From Alphaproteobacteria bacterium (GTDB lineage: Bacteria; Pseudomonadota; Alphaproteobacteria; Rhodobacterales; Rhodobacteraceae), in the NCBI GenBank assembly GCA_030431935.1, contig JAUIIC010000014.1, forward strand, positions 1-34,428: a stretch of 34,428 bases of DNA. The letters are read 5' to 3'. Made by a program: the position numbers and the translations under genes. Below are positions 1-9,216 of the stretch, piece by piece. Numbering within the stretch: position 1 is the first letter of the stretch; each line of letters opens with the position of its first letter. The notes beneath the pieces were generated by a model. The model was not told the origin of the DNA. It saw only the letters and a program-made list of their open reading frames with translations, and made no database searches.

Positions 1-2920
1 GCCGCCCTCCCTCGGGGTCAAAGGCGACGGGGTCGGTCACCTCGCAGACCGTTTCCACCCCGCGCAGGTGATCGACCAGCCGCACCCTTTGCCCGTGCCG
101 CGCGCGCCCGTTCTTCAGGAAGCCAAGGCCCAGCCAGCTGCCCAGCGTCGGCGAATAGCCCACGCTGGTCACATAGCCCTGGTCGTTCTCCCGCACCGCC
201 ACGGCGGCCTCCTCGAACAGATGCGCGCCCGCCGTCAGCGCCTGCTGCGGATCGACCGGGCGCAGGCCGACAAGCTGTTCGCGCTCGGCCCCCGACAGGC
301 CCGGACGTTCCGAGGCGGGCCGCCCGATGCAGTCCTTTTTCTGGCTCACCATCCGGTCCATCCCGATGTCGAAGGCCGTGGTGCGCCCGTGGATCTCGGC
401 ATGGGTGATATGCCCCTTCTCGATCCGAAGGACGTTCAGCGCCTCCATCCCGTAGGGGCCGCCGCCGACCATCTCGGCCTGCGCCAGCAACAGCCGCCAA
501 AGGCTTTCGCCATAGCGCGCGGGCACCGCGACCTCGTAGGCATGCTCGCCCGAGAAGGATATCCGGAACAGCCGCCCGGGCACGCCCGACACCCCGATCT
601 CGCCGCAGGACATGTAGGGCCAGCCCGCATCGTCCACCGGGCTGTCCAGCACCGCGTTCAGCACCTCGCGCGATTTCGGCCCGGCCACGGCGAATTGCGC
701 CCACTGTTCGGTGACAGAGATCATCGCCACGTCCATCTGCGGCACGAGGCACTGGTGCACGAATTCAAGGTGCTGCATCACCGCGCCCGCCGCCGCGGTG
801 GTGGTCGTCATGACGTAATGGTCCTCGGCCAACCGCGCACTGGTGCCGTCGTCCATGACATGCCCGTCCTCGCGCAGCATCAGCCCATAGCGCACGCGCC
901 CGACCTTCAGCGTCGAGAAGGTGTTGGTATAGACGAAATCGAGAAACCGTGCCGCATCAGGCCCTTGTATGTCGATCTTGCCAAGGGTCGAGACATCGCA
1001 GATGCCCACCGACGACCGCACCATCCGCACCTCGCGGTCGCAGGCCTCGCGCCATGTGGTCTCTCCCTGCTGCGGGAAATAGCTCGGCCGGTACCACAGC
1101 CCCGCCTCGATCATCGGCGCGCCGCGCGCGACACTTGCGGCATGGCTGGTGGTGAAGCGCTGCGGCGCAAAGCCGTTGCCGCGCGCCCCCGCCCCCATCG
1201 CCGCGATCGACACGGGCGTATAGGGCGGGCGGAAGGTGGTGGTGCCCGTCTCGGCAATCGTGCGCCCGGTGGCATCGGCCAGGATCGCCAGCGCCCCGAT
1301 GTTCGAGTTCTTGCCCTGGTCGGTGGCCATGCCCTGCGTGGTATAACGCTTCATGTGCTCGACAGAGCGGAAGTTCTCGCGTGCCGCCTGCCGGATGTCC
1401 TTGGCCGTCACGTCGTTCTGGAAATCGAGCCACGCCCGCCCCTTGCCCGGCACCACCCAGATCGGGTCGAGCGCATAGGCCCCGTCCTCGGCCTTGGGCA
1501 GCGTCGCGCGTTTCGGCCTCAGCCCGATGTCCTTCAGCGCCGCCTCTGCCGCGCGCTTGCCGTCCGCAAGACAGCCCGCCGTTGAAAAGACCCCGTTGGC
1601 CGCGCCCGCAGGGTCCAGCCCCGGCACCGCACCCGGCGCGGGCACGAAACCCGCGATGTCCTCGCGCCAGACGGGCCGCGCGTTCATGTGGCAGGTCAGG
1701 TGCACCGCCGGGTTCCAACCGCCCGATACGGCGAGGCAATCGGTCCAGATCGTGCGCGACCCGCCACGATGGCGCACGGCGATCTCCCTCAGGCCGTGGC
1801 GCCCCGACGTGGCCGTCACGGCACCGCCCGCCAGCACCGGCCAGGGCGCGTCCGTCGGCACCTCTGGCCGGGTGTCGATCACCGCGGCGATCTTCACCCC
1901 GGCCGCGTGCAGGTCGCGCGCCGTGCGGTGCGCGTCGTCGTTGTTGCCGAAGACGGTGACGGACCGGCCCGGCGCCACGCCCCAGCGGTGCAGGTAGGCG
2001 CGCACGGCGCCCGCCAGCATGATCCCCGGCCTGTCGTTGTCGCGGAACGCGATGGGCCGTTCCAGCGCGCCTGCCGTCAGCACCGCGCGCTTCGCGACGA
2101 TCCGCCAGAAGGTCTCCAGCGGGACGTCGCCGGGCTCCGCCAGGTGCAGGCCGGAGCGTTCCAGCGCCCCGTAGGTGCCCTGGTCATAGGCGCCGGTGAC
2201 CGTGGTGCGCGGCATCAGTCGCACGTTGGGCATCGCCGCCAGCGTCTCGACGGCCTCGTCCGCCCAATGGGCGGCGGGCAGCCCGTCGATCTCCATCTCC
2301 TCGGCCAGGCACCGCCCGCCCATCCGCGCGCCCTCGTCGGCCAGGATCACGTCGGCACCCGCGCGCGCCGCGGTCAGCGCCGCCATCAGCCCTGCAGGAC
2401 CGGCCCCGATCACCAAGACGTCGCAATGGGCGAAGGCCCGGTCGCTGCGGGTGGTGTCATGGTCGCCCGAAAGCGCGCCCAATCCGGCGGCGCGGCGGAT
2501 CACGGGCTCATAAAGTTTCTCCCATAACCCCTTGGGCCACATGAAGGTCTTGTAGTAGAAGCCCGCGCCGAGGAAGGGCGACAGCAGGTCGTTCACCGCC
2601 AGCGCGTCGCGTCTCACGCTGGGCCAGGCGTTCTGGCTGCGCACCTCCAGCCCGTCGTGGATCTCCTGCACCGTGGCGCGCGTGTTGGGCACCTGCGCCG
2701 CGCCACGTCCCGTCGTCACCAGCGCGTTCGGCTCTTCCGAGCCCGCCGTCAGGATGCCGCGCGGGCGGTGATACTTGAACGACCGCGCCACCAGCAGGAT
2801 GTCGTTGGCCAGAAGCGCCGAGGCGACGGTATCGCCCGCGAACCCCGTCACGGTCTCGCCGTCGAAGGTAAAGCGCACCGGGCGGTCCCGGTCGATCAGC
2901 CCGCGCCCCTCGACCCTCAT
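1..2920 (-). CDS. soxA: Sarcosine oxidase subunit alpha, C-terminus cut by window edge
   Basis: Large subunit of heterotetrameric sarcosine oxidase, a cytoplasmic enzyme that oxidatively demethylates sarcosine to glycine and passes the one-carbon unit to tetrahydrofolate. The reverse strand is open from an ATG at 2920 to base 1 (about 973 codons). The family is usually near 1000 residues, so only the last few dozen should be missing. Seen: an N-terminal region of the 2Fe-2S-like/SoxA type (FDGETVTGFAGDTVASAL), a dinucleotide-binding GAGPAG around residue 172, a second FAD/NAD part, then a C-terminal aminomethyltransferase (GcvT-like) folate domain with VGICDVSTLGKIDIQGPDA around residues 640-660. 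The start overlaps the soxD stop as ATGA, which implies translational coupling. In the usual soxBDAG order soxG would follow beyond the left edge. Confidence 0.95.
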   Translation of the reverse strand, partial: MRVEGRGLIDRDRPVRFTFDGETVTGFAGDTVASALLANDILLVARSFKYHRPRGILTAGSEEPNALVTTGRGAAQVPNTRATVQEIHDGLEVRSQNAWPSVRRDALAVNDLLSPFLGAGFYYKTFMWPKGLWEKLYEPVIRRAAGLGALSGDHDTTRSDRAFAHCDVLVIGAGPAGLMAALTAARAGADVILADEGARMGGRCLAEEMEIDGLPAAHWADEAVETLAAMPNVRLMPRTTVTGAYDQGTYGALERSGLHLAEPGDVPLETFWRIVAKRAVLTAGALERPIAFRDNDRPGIMLAGAVRAYLHRWGVAPGRSVTVFGNNDDAHRTARDLHAAGVKIAAVIDTRPEVPTDAPWPVLAGGAVTATSGRHGLREIAVRHRGGSRTIWTDCLAVSGGWNPAVHLTCHMNARPVWREDIAGFVPAPGAVPGLDPAGAANGVFSTAGCLADGKRAAEAALKDIGLRPKRATLPKAEDGAYALDPIWVVPGKGRAWLDFQNDVTAKDIRQAARENFRSVEHMKRYTTQGMATDQGKNSNIGALAILADATGRTIAETGTTTFRPPYTPVSIAAMGAGARGNGFAPQRFTTSHAASVARGAPMIEAGLWYRPSYFPQQGETTWREACDREVRMVRSSVGICDVSTLGKIDIQGPDAARFLDFVYTNTFSTLKVGRVRYGLMLREDGHVMDDGTSARLAEDHYVMTTTTAAAGAVMQHLEFVHQCLVPQMDVAMISVTEQWAQFAVAGPKSREVLNAVLDSPVDDAGWPYMSCGEIGVSGVPGRLFRISFSGEHAYEVAVPARYGESLWRLLLAQAEMVGGGPYGMEALNVLRIEKGHITHAEIHGRTTAFDIGMDRMVSQKKDCIGRPASERPGLSGAEREQLVGLRPVDPQQALTAGAHLFEEAAVAVRENDQGYVTSVGYSPTLGSWLGLGFLKNGRARHGQRVRLVDHLRGVETVCEVTDPVAFDPEGGR

Positions 2921-3189
2921 GCGCCGCCCTCCGCCATGTCGGCCGCCAGCCGTGCCCCCGTGACCGCATGTGTGACCGTGTCGCGCTCCACCACCAGCCA
3001 GGCGCCGCAGCCGCCGCCGTGATACCACAGGTCCCGCGTCGCCCCGGCGGGGTTCTCGCGCAGGTGCAGGTAGGCGTCCCAGGCCGCATCATCGGCCTCG
3101 GGTGCCGGGCGGTCGAGGTATTCGGCGCCGCCCTTGTAGGTGAACTCGCGGATGTCACGGTCTCCGCACAGGGGACAGGGCAACCTCAT
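2917..3189 (-). CDS. soxD: Sarcosine oxidase subunit delta
   Basis: A 90-aa small subunit of heterotetrameric sarcosine oxidase. The N-terminus MRLPCPLCGDRDIREF has the CPxCG zinc-ligand pair typical of SoxD. The rest carries the family pattern with YLHLRENPAG, WYH..GCGAWL and a C-terminal TGARLA. Length is normal. It lies between soxB (76 bp upstream) and soxA (4-bp ATGA overlap), so the three are very likely one transcript read leftwards. In the known enzyme delta binds zinc and helps hold the complex together; that role is family knowledge, not visible here. Confidence 0.95.
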   Translation of the reverse strand: MRLPCPLCGDRDIREFTYKGGAEYLDRPAPEADDAAWDAYLHLRENPAGATRDLWYHGGGCGAWLVVERDTVTHAVTGARLAADMAEGGA

Positions 3190-3265
3190 TCCACACCTTC
3201 ACAGTGACCCGAAAGCTCTTGACCAGAATAGTGTAAATCGCTTTGCATCATTCGCGCCACATGCC

Positions 3266-4519
3266 TCAGTGCAGGTTGTGCTGGCTGCCGGTGCCTTCCT
3301 CGTCCATCAGCCCGTGCCCGGTGCGGAACCGGTCCAGCCGATAGCGGGCGGCGGGGGCGTGGTGGCGGTCGGTCGCCATCAGATGCGCGAACGAGAACCC
3401 CGATCCCGGCACCGCCTTGAACCCGCCATAGCACCAGCCGCAATCGATATAGAGCCCCTCGACCGGCGTCTTGTCGATGATCGGAGAGCCGTCGGGCGTC
3501 ATGTCCATGATCCCGCCCCAGCTGCGCAGCACCTTCGCCTTGCCGATCACCGGCATCAGCGTCATCGCCGCCTCCATCACGTGTTCCTTCATCGGCAGGT
3601 TGCCGCGCTGCGCGTAAGAGGCGTAGAAATCCAGGTCGCCGCCGAACACCAGCCCGCCCTTGTCGGACTGGCTGATATAGAAATGCCCCATGCCGAAGCT
3701 GACGACATGGTCGATCACCGGCTTCAGCCCCTCGGTGACAAAGGCCTGCAGGATGTGGCTTTCGATCGGCAACCGCATCCCGGCCATCGCGGCCACCTGA
3801 CCGCTCCTCCCCGCCACCACAATTCCGACTTTCTTGGCCCTGATTTCTCCACGGGTGGTGCGGACGCCTTTCACTTTTCCGCCTTCGATGTCGATTCCGG
3901 TGACCTCGCAGTTCTGGATCAGGTCCACGCCCCGCGAATCCGCCCCGCGCGCGTATCCCCAGGCCACCGCGTCATGCCGCGCGGTGCCGCCGCGCGGGTG
4001 CAGAAGCCCGCCGTAGACCGGAAACCGCACGTTGTCGAAATCGAGATAGGGCAGATGCCGCCGCACGCCCTCGCGGTCCAGCAGGATGGCGTCGTCGCCC
4101 TGGTTTATCATCGCGTTGCCGCGCCGGGCGAAGGCGTCGCGCTGCCCGTCGGAATGGAACAGGTTGATCAGCCCGCGCTGGGAATGCATCACGTTGTAGT
4201 TCAGCTCCTCCTCCAGCCCTTCCCACAGTTTCAGGGAATGGCTGTAGAACTCGGAATTGCCGGGCAGGAAGTAGTTGGCGCGCACGATCGTGGTGTTCCG
4301 CCCGACGTTGCCGCCTCCGATATAGCCCTTCTCCAGCACCGCCACGTTCGTCAGCCCGTGCTCGCGCGCCAGGTAATAGGCGGTCGACAGCCCGTGCCCG
4401 CCGCCGCCGATGATGACGATGTCGTATTCGGCCTTCGGCGCGGGGTCGCGCCAGACGGGTTTCCACCCGGCATTTCCGGTCAGTCCCTGCTTCAGGATTT
4501 CCCACGCCGAATAGCGCAT
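3266..4519 (-). CDS. soxB: Sarcosine oxidase subunit beta
   Basis: A 417-aa flavoprotein subunit that carries the sarcosine-oxidising site (covalent FMN and FAD in the known complex). I placed the start at the ATG at 4519 (MRYSAWEILKQGL), the usual SoxB N-terminus; a longer open frame reaches 4696 but its first 59 codons look non-coding. The Rossmann FAD motif IIGGGGHGLSTAYYLA is near residues 35-50, followed by EKGYIGGGNVGRNTTIVRAN, a DAO-family pattern. The C-terminal CGWCYGGFKAVPGSG is typical of SoxB. First gene of the soxBDA(G) run. The glutamate dehydrogenase gene lies 173 bp upstream on the same strand, with a repeat and hairpin between, suggesting separate transcripts. Confidence 0.96.
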   Translation of the reverse strand: MRYSAWEILKQGLTGNAGWKPVWRDPAPKAEYDIVIIGGGGHGLSTAYYLAREHGLTNVAVLEKGYIGGGNVGRNTTIVRANYFLPGNSEFYSHSLKLWEGLEEELNYNVMHSQRGLINLFHSDGQRDAFARRGNAMINQGDDAILLDREGVRRHLPYLDFDNVRFPVYGGLLHPRGGTARHDAVAWGYARGADSRGVDLIQNCEVTGIDIEGGKVKGVRTTRGEIRAKKVGIVVAGRSGQVAAMAGMRLPIESHILQAFVTEGLKPVIDHVVSFGMGHFYISQSDKGGLVFGGDLDFYASYAQRGNLPMKEHVMEAAMTLMPVIGKAKVLRSWGGIMDMTPDGSPIIDKTPVEGLYIDCGWCYGGFKAVPGSGFSFAHLMATDRHHAPAARYRLDRFRTGHGLMDEEGTGSQHNLH

Positions 4520-4619
4520 CGCGGCCCCTCGCGTTCCGGTTCGCGCCCGACCTAAGCAGGAGCGTGCGGCGGTTGCAATCACCGATCGGGCGGCCGCGGC
4601 GTCCCTGCGACACCCCGGC

Positions 4620-4651
4620 TTCTTCTGTTCCGAAATACTCCCGCCAGAGGC
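4620..4651. repeat. Single copy of a dispersed repeat also present as an array at 16751-17100
   Basis: Begins TTCTTCTGTTCCGAAATACT and continues with the CCCGCC(A/G)GAGGCA block. The same unit, with at most a few changes, occurs four times at 16751-17100. In both places the repeat is followed on the plus strand by a GC-rich hairpin, but the hairpin sequence differs. It lies between the convergently irrelevant, same-strand genes gdh and soxB. I associate this sequence with intergenic regions of Rhodobacterales genomes from memory; no search was possible. Confidence 0.75.
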
Positions 4652-4686
4652 AGCCCGGGCGGGGGCTCGATGCCCCTGCCCGGGCT
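4652..4686 (-). terminator. Candidate terminator hairpin after glutamate dehydrogenase
   Basis: A 15-position stem, AGCCCGGGC…GCCCGGGCT, closes on a five-base loop with one internal G/T position. It lies 6 bp beyond the stop of the minus-strand glutamate dehydrogenase gene. There is no T-run directly after it on the minus strand, so intrinsic termination is plausible but not proven. Confidence 0.5.
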
Positions 4687-4692
4687 TCCCCC

Positions 4693-6129
4693 TCAAAGCC
4701 CCTTGGCGCGATAGCTCTGTGCGACCCGGTCGATCGCGACCAGGTAGGCCGCCACGCGCAGGTCCTTGACGTCCTCGCGGTCGTGCCAGACCTCGCGCAT
4801 CGCCTGGTAGGCCACACGCATCGTGTCATCAAGGCCCGAGCGCACCAGTTCCAGCTCGTCCGCGCCGCGCAGGTAGCGTTCCTTGAAGCCCGGCGACAGC
4901 GTCCAGCCCACGCCGCTGTCGGCCGACAGCCGCTCCAGCTCGTCGACCACAAGCTGGTGACGCGCCTCTTCCTGGCGGCGCTGCATCCGCCCGAAGCGGA
5001 TGTGCGACAGGTTCTTGACCCATTCGAAATAGCTGACCGTGACGCCGCCGGCGTTGGCATAAAGGTCGGGGATCACCACCGTGCCCTTCTCTCGCAGCAC
5101 GTCGTCGGCGCCCGCCGTGATCGGCCCGTTCGCCGCCTCGATGATAAGCGGCGCGCGGATGCGTGCCGCGTTGCCCAGGTGAATCACGCCCTCCAGCGCC
5201 GCCGGAATCAGGATGTCGCACTCGGCCTCCAGCACCGAGGCGCCGTCCTCGACATAGTGCGCGTCGGCATAGCCCGTGACGCCGCCGTGTCCCCGGATCC
5301 AGGCATGCACCGCCGCCACGTCCAGCCCCTGCGGCGACAGAAGCGCGCCGTCCCGCTCGATGATGCCCACGATCCGCGCGCCGTCCTCCTCCGACAGGAA
5401 CTTCGCCGCGTGATGGCCCACGTTGCCCAGCCCCTGAACGATCACCCGCTTGCCGTCGAGCGTGCCCGACAGGCCCGCGGCGGCCACGTCATCAGGGTGT
5501 CGGAAGAACTCGCGCAACGCATACTGCACGCCGCGCCCCGTCGCCTCGGTCCGTCCCTCGATGCCGCCGGCATGGGTGGGCTTGCCGGTGACGCAGGCGT
5601 TGGCGTTGATGTCGGTGGTGTTCATCCGGGCGAACTGGTCGGCGATCCAGGCCATCTCGCGCTCCGATGTGCCCATGTCCGGCGCCGGCACGTTCTGGGC
5701 GGGGTTTATCATGTCGCGCTTGATGAGTTCATAGGCAAAGCGGCGGGTGATCTGCTCCAGCTCGTGCTCCTCGTACTGGCGCGGGTCGATGCACAGCCCG
5801 CCCTTGGAGCCGCCGAAGGGCGCCTCGACCAGCGCGCATTTGAAGGTCATCAGCGCCGCCAGCGCCTCGACCTCGTCCTGCGTCACCGAAAGCGCGTAGC
5901 GGATGCCGCCCTTGACCGGCTCCATGTGTTCGGAATGGACCGAGCGATAGCCGGTAAAGGTCTGGATCTGCCCGCGCAGCCGCACGCCGAAGCGCACCGT
6001 GTAGGTCGAGTTGCAGACCCGTATCTTTTCCTCCAGCCCGGGCGACAGGTCCATCAGGGCGACGGCCCGGTTGAACATCAGGTTGACCGAATCGCGGAAG
6101 CCGGGTTCGGGAACGGCGCGGGACTCCAT
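4693..6129 (-). CDS. gdhA: Glutamate dehydrogenase (Glu/Leu/Phe/Val family)
   Basis: A 478-aa dehydrogenase interconverting glutamate and 2-oxoglutarate plus ammonia. Start ATG at 6129 (MESRAVPEPGF) is preceded by AGGGTGA, a good ribosome site; an upstream in-frame start at 6210 gives a poor N-terminus. Seen: the substrate/catalytic lysine region FGGSKGGL around residue 110, PAPDMGTSEREM, the Rossmann motif GLGNVG near residue 230, the AANGPIT block, and DLYANAGGVTVSYFEW. Coenzyme preference cannot be read reliably. It is next to the sarcosine oxidase genes, fitting a cluster that consumes glycine-betaine-derived nitrogen, though that link is inference. Confidence 0.93.
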   Translation of the reverse strand: MESRAVPEPGFRDSVNLMFNRAVALMDLSPGLEEKIRVCNSTYTVRFGVRLRGQIQTFTGYRSVHSEHMEPVKGGIRYALSVTQDEVEALAALMTFKCALVEAPFGGSKGGLCIDPRQYEEHELEQITRRFAYELIKRDMINPAQNVPAPDMGTSEREMAWIADQFARMNTTDINANACVTGKPTHAGGIEGRTEATGRGVQYALREFFRHPDDVAAAGLSGTLDGKRVIVQGLGNVGHHAAKFLSEEDGARIVGIIERDGALLSPQGLDVAAVHAWIRGHGGVTGYADAHYVEDGASVLEAECDILIPAALEGVIHLGNAARIRAPLIIEAANGPITAGADDVLREKGTVVIPDLYANAGGVTVSYFEWVKNLSHIRFGRMQRRQEEARHQLVVDELERLSADSGVGWTLSPGFKERYLRGADELELVRSGLDDTMRVAYQAMREVWHDREDVKDLRVAAYLVAIDRVAQSYRAKGL

Positions 6130-6470
6130 GGTTTCACCCTGATTGACAAAACGGATCGGTGTGACGCCACCATTGCACAGCCGGCAACCCGAGCGCCATG
6201 GATTTGCCACGTTTGAGGGCCCCGAACCGGCGCACGGTCCCTTGTTCGCGAACGCATCCCGCTCGCATGGCCACGCAAGTCGGCTTGAAAATCAAGGCAT
6301 TGCCCCCTCGCCGGCACGCGGCCGGGCCCACAAGCCGGGCCCTGCCCCGAAAAAGTCCGGCCCGCCGCCCAATTGCGGCCTGAAAAGTTTTCCACAGTGC
6401 TTGCGAACACGTCCGCCCGGCGCACCGGCGCAACCGCTTCGTCGTGCGGGCAGATCAGAAAGTGGAAGTC
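6130..6470. other. Divergent intergenic region between gdhA and the Tad genes
   Basis: About 340 bp without a convincing gene. It must hold the promoters for gdhA (leftwards) and the Tad genes (rightwards). I see no clear -35/-10 pair and no repeat. A single TTTTCCACA at 6389-6397 resembles a DnaA box with one mismatch, but stands alone. Confidence 0.5.
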
Positions 6471-8105
6471 ATGCGAGTGCTCACCGTGCCAGACCCAGAC
6501 GACGCTCCGCAGCCAGCGGAACGGGACATCCATCTTGCGCGCGTCCAGCGCGACCATCTCGCGCGCTTCCAGCGGGACGAAGACGGATCGCTCGTCATGT
6601 TCTCCTTCTTCCTGCTCATCGGCATCCTGCTGGTGGGCGGGTTCGCCGTCGACCTGATGCGCGCAGAGACACGCCGCGCGGAACTTCAGGCCGTCGCCGA
6701 TACCGCGACGCTGGCCGCCGCCGCCAGCACGCAAGAGCGCAACCCGACGACCGTGGTGCAGGACTATTTCGCAGCCGCCGGGCTGTCCAACGAGCTGGAC
6801 AGCGTGCAGATCGCCGGCGTCGTCACCGCGCGCGAGGTGACAGCCAACACCAGTTCGCAGGTGCCCACGACCTTCCTGCGCATGGCCGGCATCAACAACT
6901 TCACCGCCTCGGTCAGTTCGACCGCCACCGAAAAGATCAGCGCCGTCGAGCTTTCGATGGTTCTCGACATCTCCGGCTCGATGCGCGGCGACAAGCTTAC
7001 GCGCCTGCAGGACGCCAGCGCCGATTTCGTCGATGCGATCTTCGGTTCGCTTCCGACCTCGGAAAGCATGGTGTCGATCGTTCCCTACACCGCGACGGTC
7101 GCGGCGGGGCCTGACATCCTCGCCCAGCTGAACGTCACCGACGAGCACGACTATTCCCATTGCATCGAGTTCGACGCCGACCACTTCGAAACCGTCGGCC
7201 TGTCGATGACCGAGGAATATCGCCGCGCGGGCCATTTCGACCCGTTCTCCAGCTACCATAACAGCACCTGGCCCGAACAGTTCGTCTGCCGGACCGAGCA
7301 GTATGCGGAAATCCTGCCCTACTCGAACGATCCGGTGGCGCTGCGCCAGAAGATCTACAGCCTTGAGGCCGACGGCAACACCGGCATCGACAACGGCCTG
7401 AAATGGGGCGCGGCCCTGCTGGACACCTCGGCACGCCCGATCCTTGCGGGACTGGTGGACGACGGTGTCGTCAACGCAGAGTTCGACGGCCGCCCCCACA
7501 GCCTCGAGGAATACCCCGGCATCAAGGTCGTCGTGCTGATGACCGACGGCCAGAACACCAGCGAATACCGCCTGCGTCCGCAATATCGTGACGGGCTGGT
7601 GGACGTCTGGATGCACAACACCGACGTCGACCGCGTGTCGATCCAGGACGAGGAGTACATGAACCAGGACGGTGACGGCCGCCACTGGGAAGACTTCTGG
7701 CGGATGCGCAACCACCGCTTCAGCAACTCGCCCGACGGCGGCTGGAACGGCAGCTACCAGATGACCTATCCCCAGCTCTGGAACCGCTTCTCGGTGCGCT
7801 ACCACGCCTACCTGCGCTATCTCGTGAACGGCTGGTCCAGCCAGTACTATGCCTGGGACAACGAGCCCTACACGTCCGTCAGCGGCTCTGAAAAGGACGA
7901 CCGCCTGCTCGATATCTGCGCCGCGACCAAGGCGTCGGGCATCGTGATCTACACCCTCGCGGTCGAGGCGCCCACCAGTTCGAACAACCTCCTGCGCTCC
8001 TGCGCCACGTCGCCCTCACATCACTTCGACGTCGACCGGTTCGACATCGGCACCGCCTTCGGAGCCATCATCACCTCCATCAATCACCTGAGGCTGACGC
8101 AATGA
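6471..8105 (+). CDS. TadG-like pilus assembly protein with von Willebrand A domain
   Basis: A 544-aa membrane-anchored protein of the Tad/Flp pilus type. The start chosen is ATG 6471 (MRVLTVPDPDD), with GTGGAAG just upstream; a GTG at 6444 in frame is the alternative. One membrane segment at about residues 41-62 follows an EDGS stretch, the usual TadE/TadG N-terminal pattern. A von Willebrand A fold begins near residue 160 with the metal-site motif DISGSM (166-171), a threonine in GNTGIDNGL (about 302-310) and VVLMTDGQ (about 354-361). The C-terminal half is rich in aromatic residues with several cysteines and should be periplasmic. It overlaps the next gene as ATGA. Other Tad genes (ATPase, secretin) are not in the window. 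Confidence 0.85.
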   Translation: MRVLTVPDPDDAPQPAERDIHLARVQRDHLARFQRDEDGSLVMFSFFLLIGILLVGGFAVDLMRAETRRAELQAVADTATLAAAASTQERNPTTVVQDYFAAAGLSNELDSVQIAGVVTAREVTANTSSQVPTTFLRMAGINNFTASVSSTATEKISAVELSMVLDISGSMRGDKLTRLQDASADFVDAIFGSLPTSESMVSIVPYTATVAAGPDILAQLNVTDEHDYSHCIEFDADHFETVGLSMTEEYRRAGHFDPFSSYHNSTWPEQFVCRTEQYAEILPYSNDPVALRQKIYSLEADGNTGIDNGLKWGAALLDTSARPILAGLVDDGVVNAEFDGRPHSLEEYPGIKVVVLMTDGQNTSEYRLRPQYRDGLVDVWMHNTDVDRVSIQDEEYMNQDGDGRHWEDFWRMRNHRFSNSPDGGWNGSYQMTYPQLWNRFSVRYHAYLRYLVNGWSSQYYAWDNEPYTSVSGSEKDDRLLDICAATKASGIVIYTLAVEAPTSSNNLLRSCATSPSHHFDVDRFDIGTAFGAIITSINHLRLTQ

Positions 8106-8632
8106 TCCGGTTCCTGAAATCCAGGTTCGCCCGCGAAGAGGACGGCAACACCTCGGTCGAATTCGTCACGCTCTTCCCTCTGGTGATCCTGCTGTTCTGC
8201 ACGGCCTTCGAAACCAGCGTCTACGCGGTGCGGCAGGTGCGGCTGGACGGCGCGACCACCGACGTCGTGCGCCACCTGCGGCTGGCCTCGAACACGCCCC
8301 CCTCGCGGGCCACGATCGCCAGCCTGGTGTGCGACCGCGCGGCGGTCATCGCCGATTGCGAGAACGCCATCACGGTCGAGTTGAAGCCCATCGACACCCA
8401 GACCTGGAACCTGTCGCCCACGGCGATGGATTGCAGCGACCGGGATGGAGGGTTCGTCGCGGCCGAGGAATACACCGCGGGGAACAACAACCAGCTGATG
8501 ATGGTGCGCATCTGCGCCGTCTTCAAACCGCTCTTCCCCACGGTGGGGCTGGGCGCCCAGCTGAAGCGGGTCAACCAGACAGACTATGCCATGGTCTCTG
8601 CTTCCGCCTTCGTGAACGAGCCCAACTCATGA
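8102..8632 (+). CDS. TadE-like pseudopilin
   Basis: A 176-aa protein with one N-terminal membrane segment (about residues 18-40). The leader ends REEDG15, followed by NTSVE with glutamate at +5, which matches the TadV/prepilin-peptidase cleavage pattern of TadE-type pseudopilins. The rest is a periplasmic domain with cysteines at about 77, 86, 113 and 140. It overlaps both neighbours by ATGA, so all three genes are almost certainly translated from one message. Role by family: minor pseudopilin needed for Tad pilus assembly. Confidence 0.85.
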   Translation: MIRFLKSRFAREEDGNTSVEFVTLFPLVILLFCTAFETSVYAVRQVRLDGATTDVVRHLRLASNTPPSRATIASLVCDRAAVIADCENAITVELKPIDTQTWNLSPTAMDCSDRDGGFVAAEEYTAGNNNQLMMVRICAVFKPLFPTVGLGAQLKRVNQTDYAMVSASAFVNEPNS

Positions 8633-9180
8633 CCAGTTTCCCGTTTCTCCCACGTCTCCGGCGCTTCCGCGATGCCGAGGACGGCGTCATCGCGGTCGAG
8701 GCCGTCGTCGTCATCCCGTTCCTCGTATGGTCGTTCCTCGCGCTGTTTGCGCTGACCGACGTCTACCGCTCGCAGCACGCGAACACGACGTCCAGCTACA
8801 CCATCGTCGACGCGCTCTCGCGCGAGACCGAGGCCGTGAACGCCGCCTATATCGAGGGCCTGAACAACCTGCACACCCAGATGACCCGCGCGCGGGCCGC
8901 AACCAAGATGCGGGCCACCCATGTCTGGTTCGACGGCGGTGACAACCAGCTAGAAGTGCGCTGGTCCTACGGCACCGGAGAGCTTCCGGCGCTGACAACC
9001 GCCACCCTGTCCGAGATCAGCGCGCGCATTCCGACGCTGTCCAACGGCGAAAGCGTGATCGTGGTGGAAACCTGGATGCCCTATTCGCCGATCGTCGACT
9101 ATCTTGTGGAAGACCTCAACATCTACAAGCTGGTCGTATCCCGGCCGCGCTACGCGCCCACCATCGCCTGGGCCAACTGA
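8629..9180 (+). CDS. Second TadE-like pseudopilin
   Basis: A 183-aa protein built like its upstream neighbour: a basic leader, DAEDG19, glutamate 24 at +5 (VIAVE), and a membrane segment of about residues 20-43. The periplasmic part carries no clear motif. The start ATG overlaps the previous stop. It is the last gene of the three-gene set, and a hairpin follows at 9189. TadE/TadF-type paralogues normally occur in pairs in such clusters, which fits; I cannot say which of the two is the TadF equivalent. Confidence 0.8.
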   Translation: MTSFPFLPRLRRFRDAEDGVIAVEAVVVIPFLVWSFLALFALTDVYRSQHANTTSSYTIVDALSRETEAVNAAYIEGLNNLHTQMTRARAATKMRATHVWFDGGDNQLEVRWSYGTGELPALTTATLSEISARIPTLSNGESVIVVETWMPYSPIVDYLVEDLNIYKLVVSRPRYAPTIAWAN

Positions 9181-9188
9181 CCCGGTGC

Positions 9189-9206
9189 CGGGTGCCTCGG
9201 CACCCG
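9189..9206. terminator. Candidate terminator between convergent genes
   Basis: CGGGTGC-CTCG-GCACCCG is a perfect 7-bp stem with a tetraloop. It sits 9 bp after the last Tad gene and 11 bp before the end of the convergent minus-strand gene. No T-run follows on either strand. Confidence 0.4.
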
Positions 9207-9216
9207 CGTTCCGGAC

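Noticed and set aside
68-3207. Long plus-strand open frames opposite soxA, soxD and soxB
   Set aside because: Shadows of high-GC coding on the other strand; the translations are His/Arg/Pro-rich with no family resemblance, while the minus frames match sarcosine oxidase subunits.
6389-6397. DnaA box in the gdhA/Tad gap
   Set aside because: One isolated imperfect match with no neighbouring boxes or AT-rich region.
6078-7805. 575-aa minus-strand open frame across the TadG-like gene
   Set aside because: Antisense shadow; the plus strand shows the membrane segment and von Willebrand motifs.
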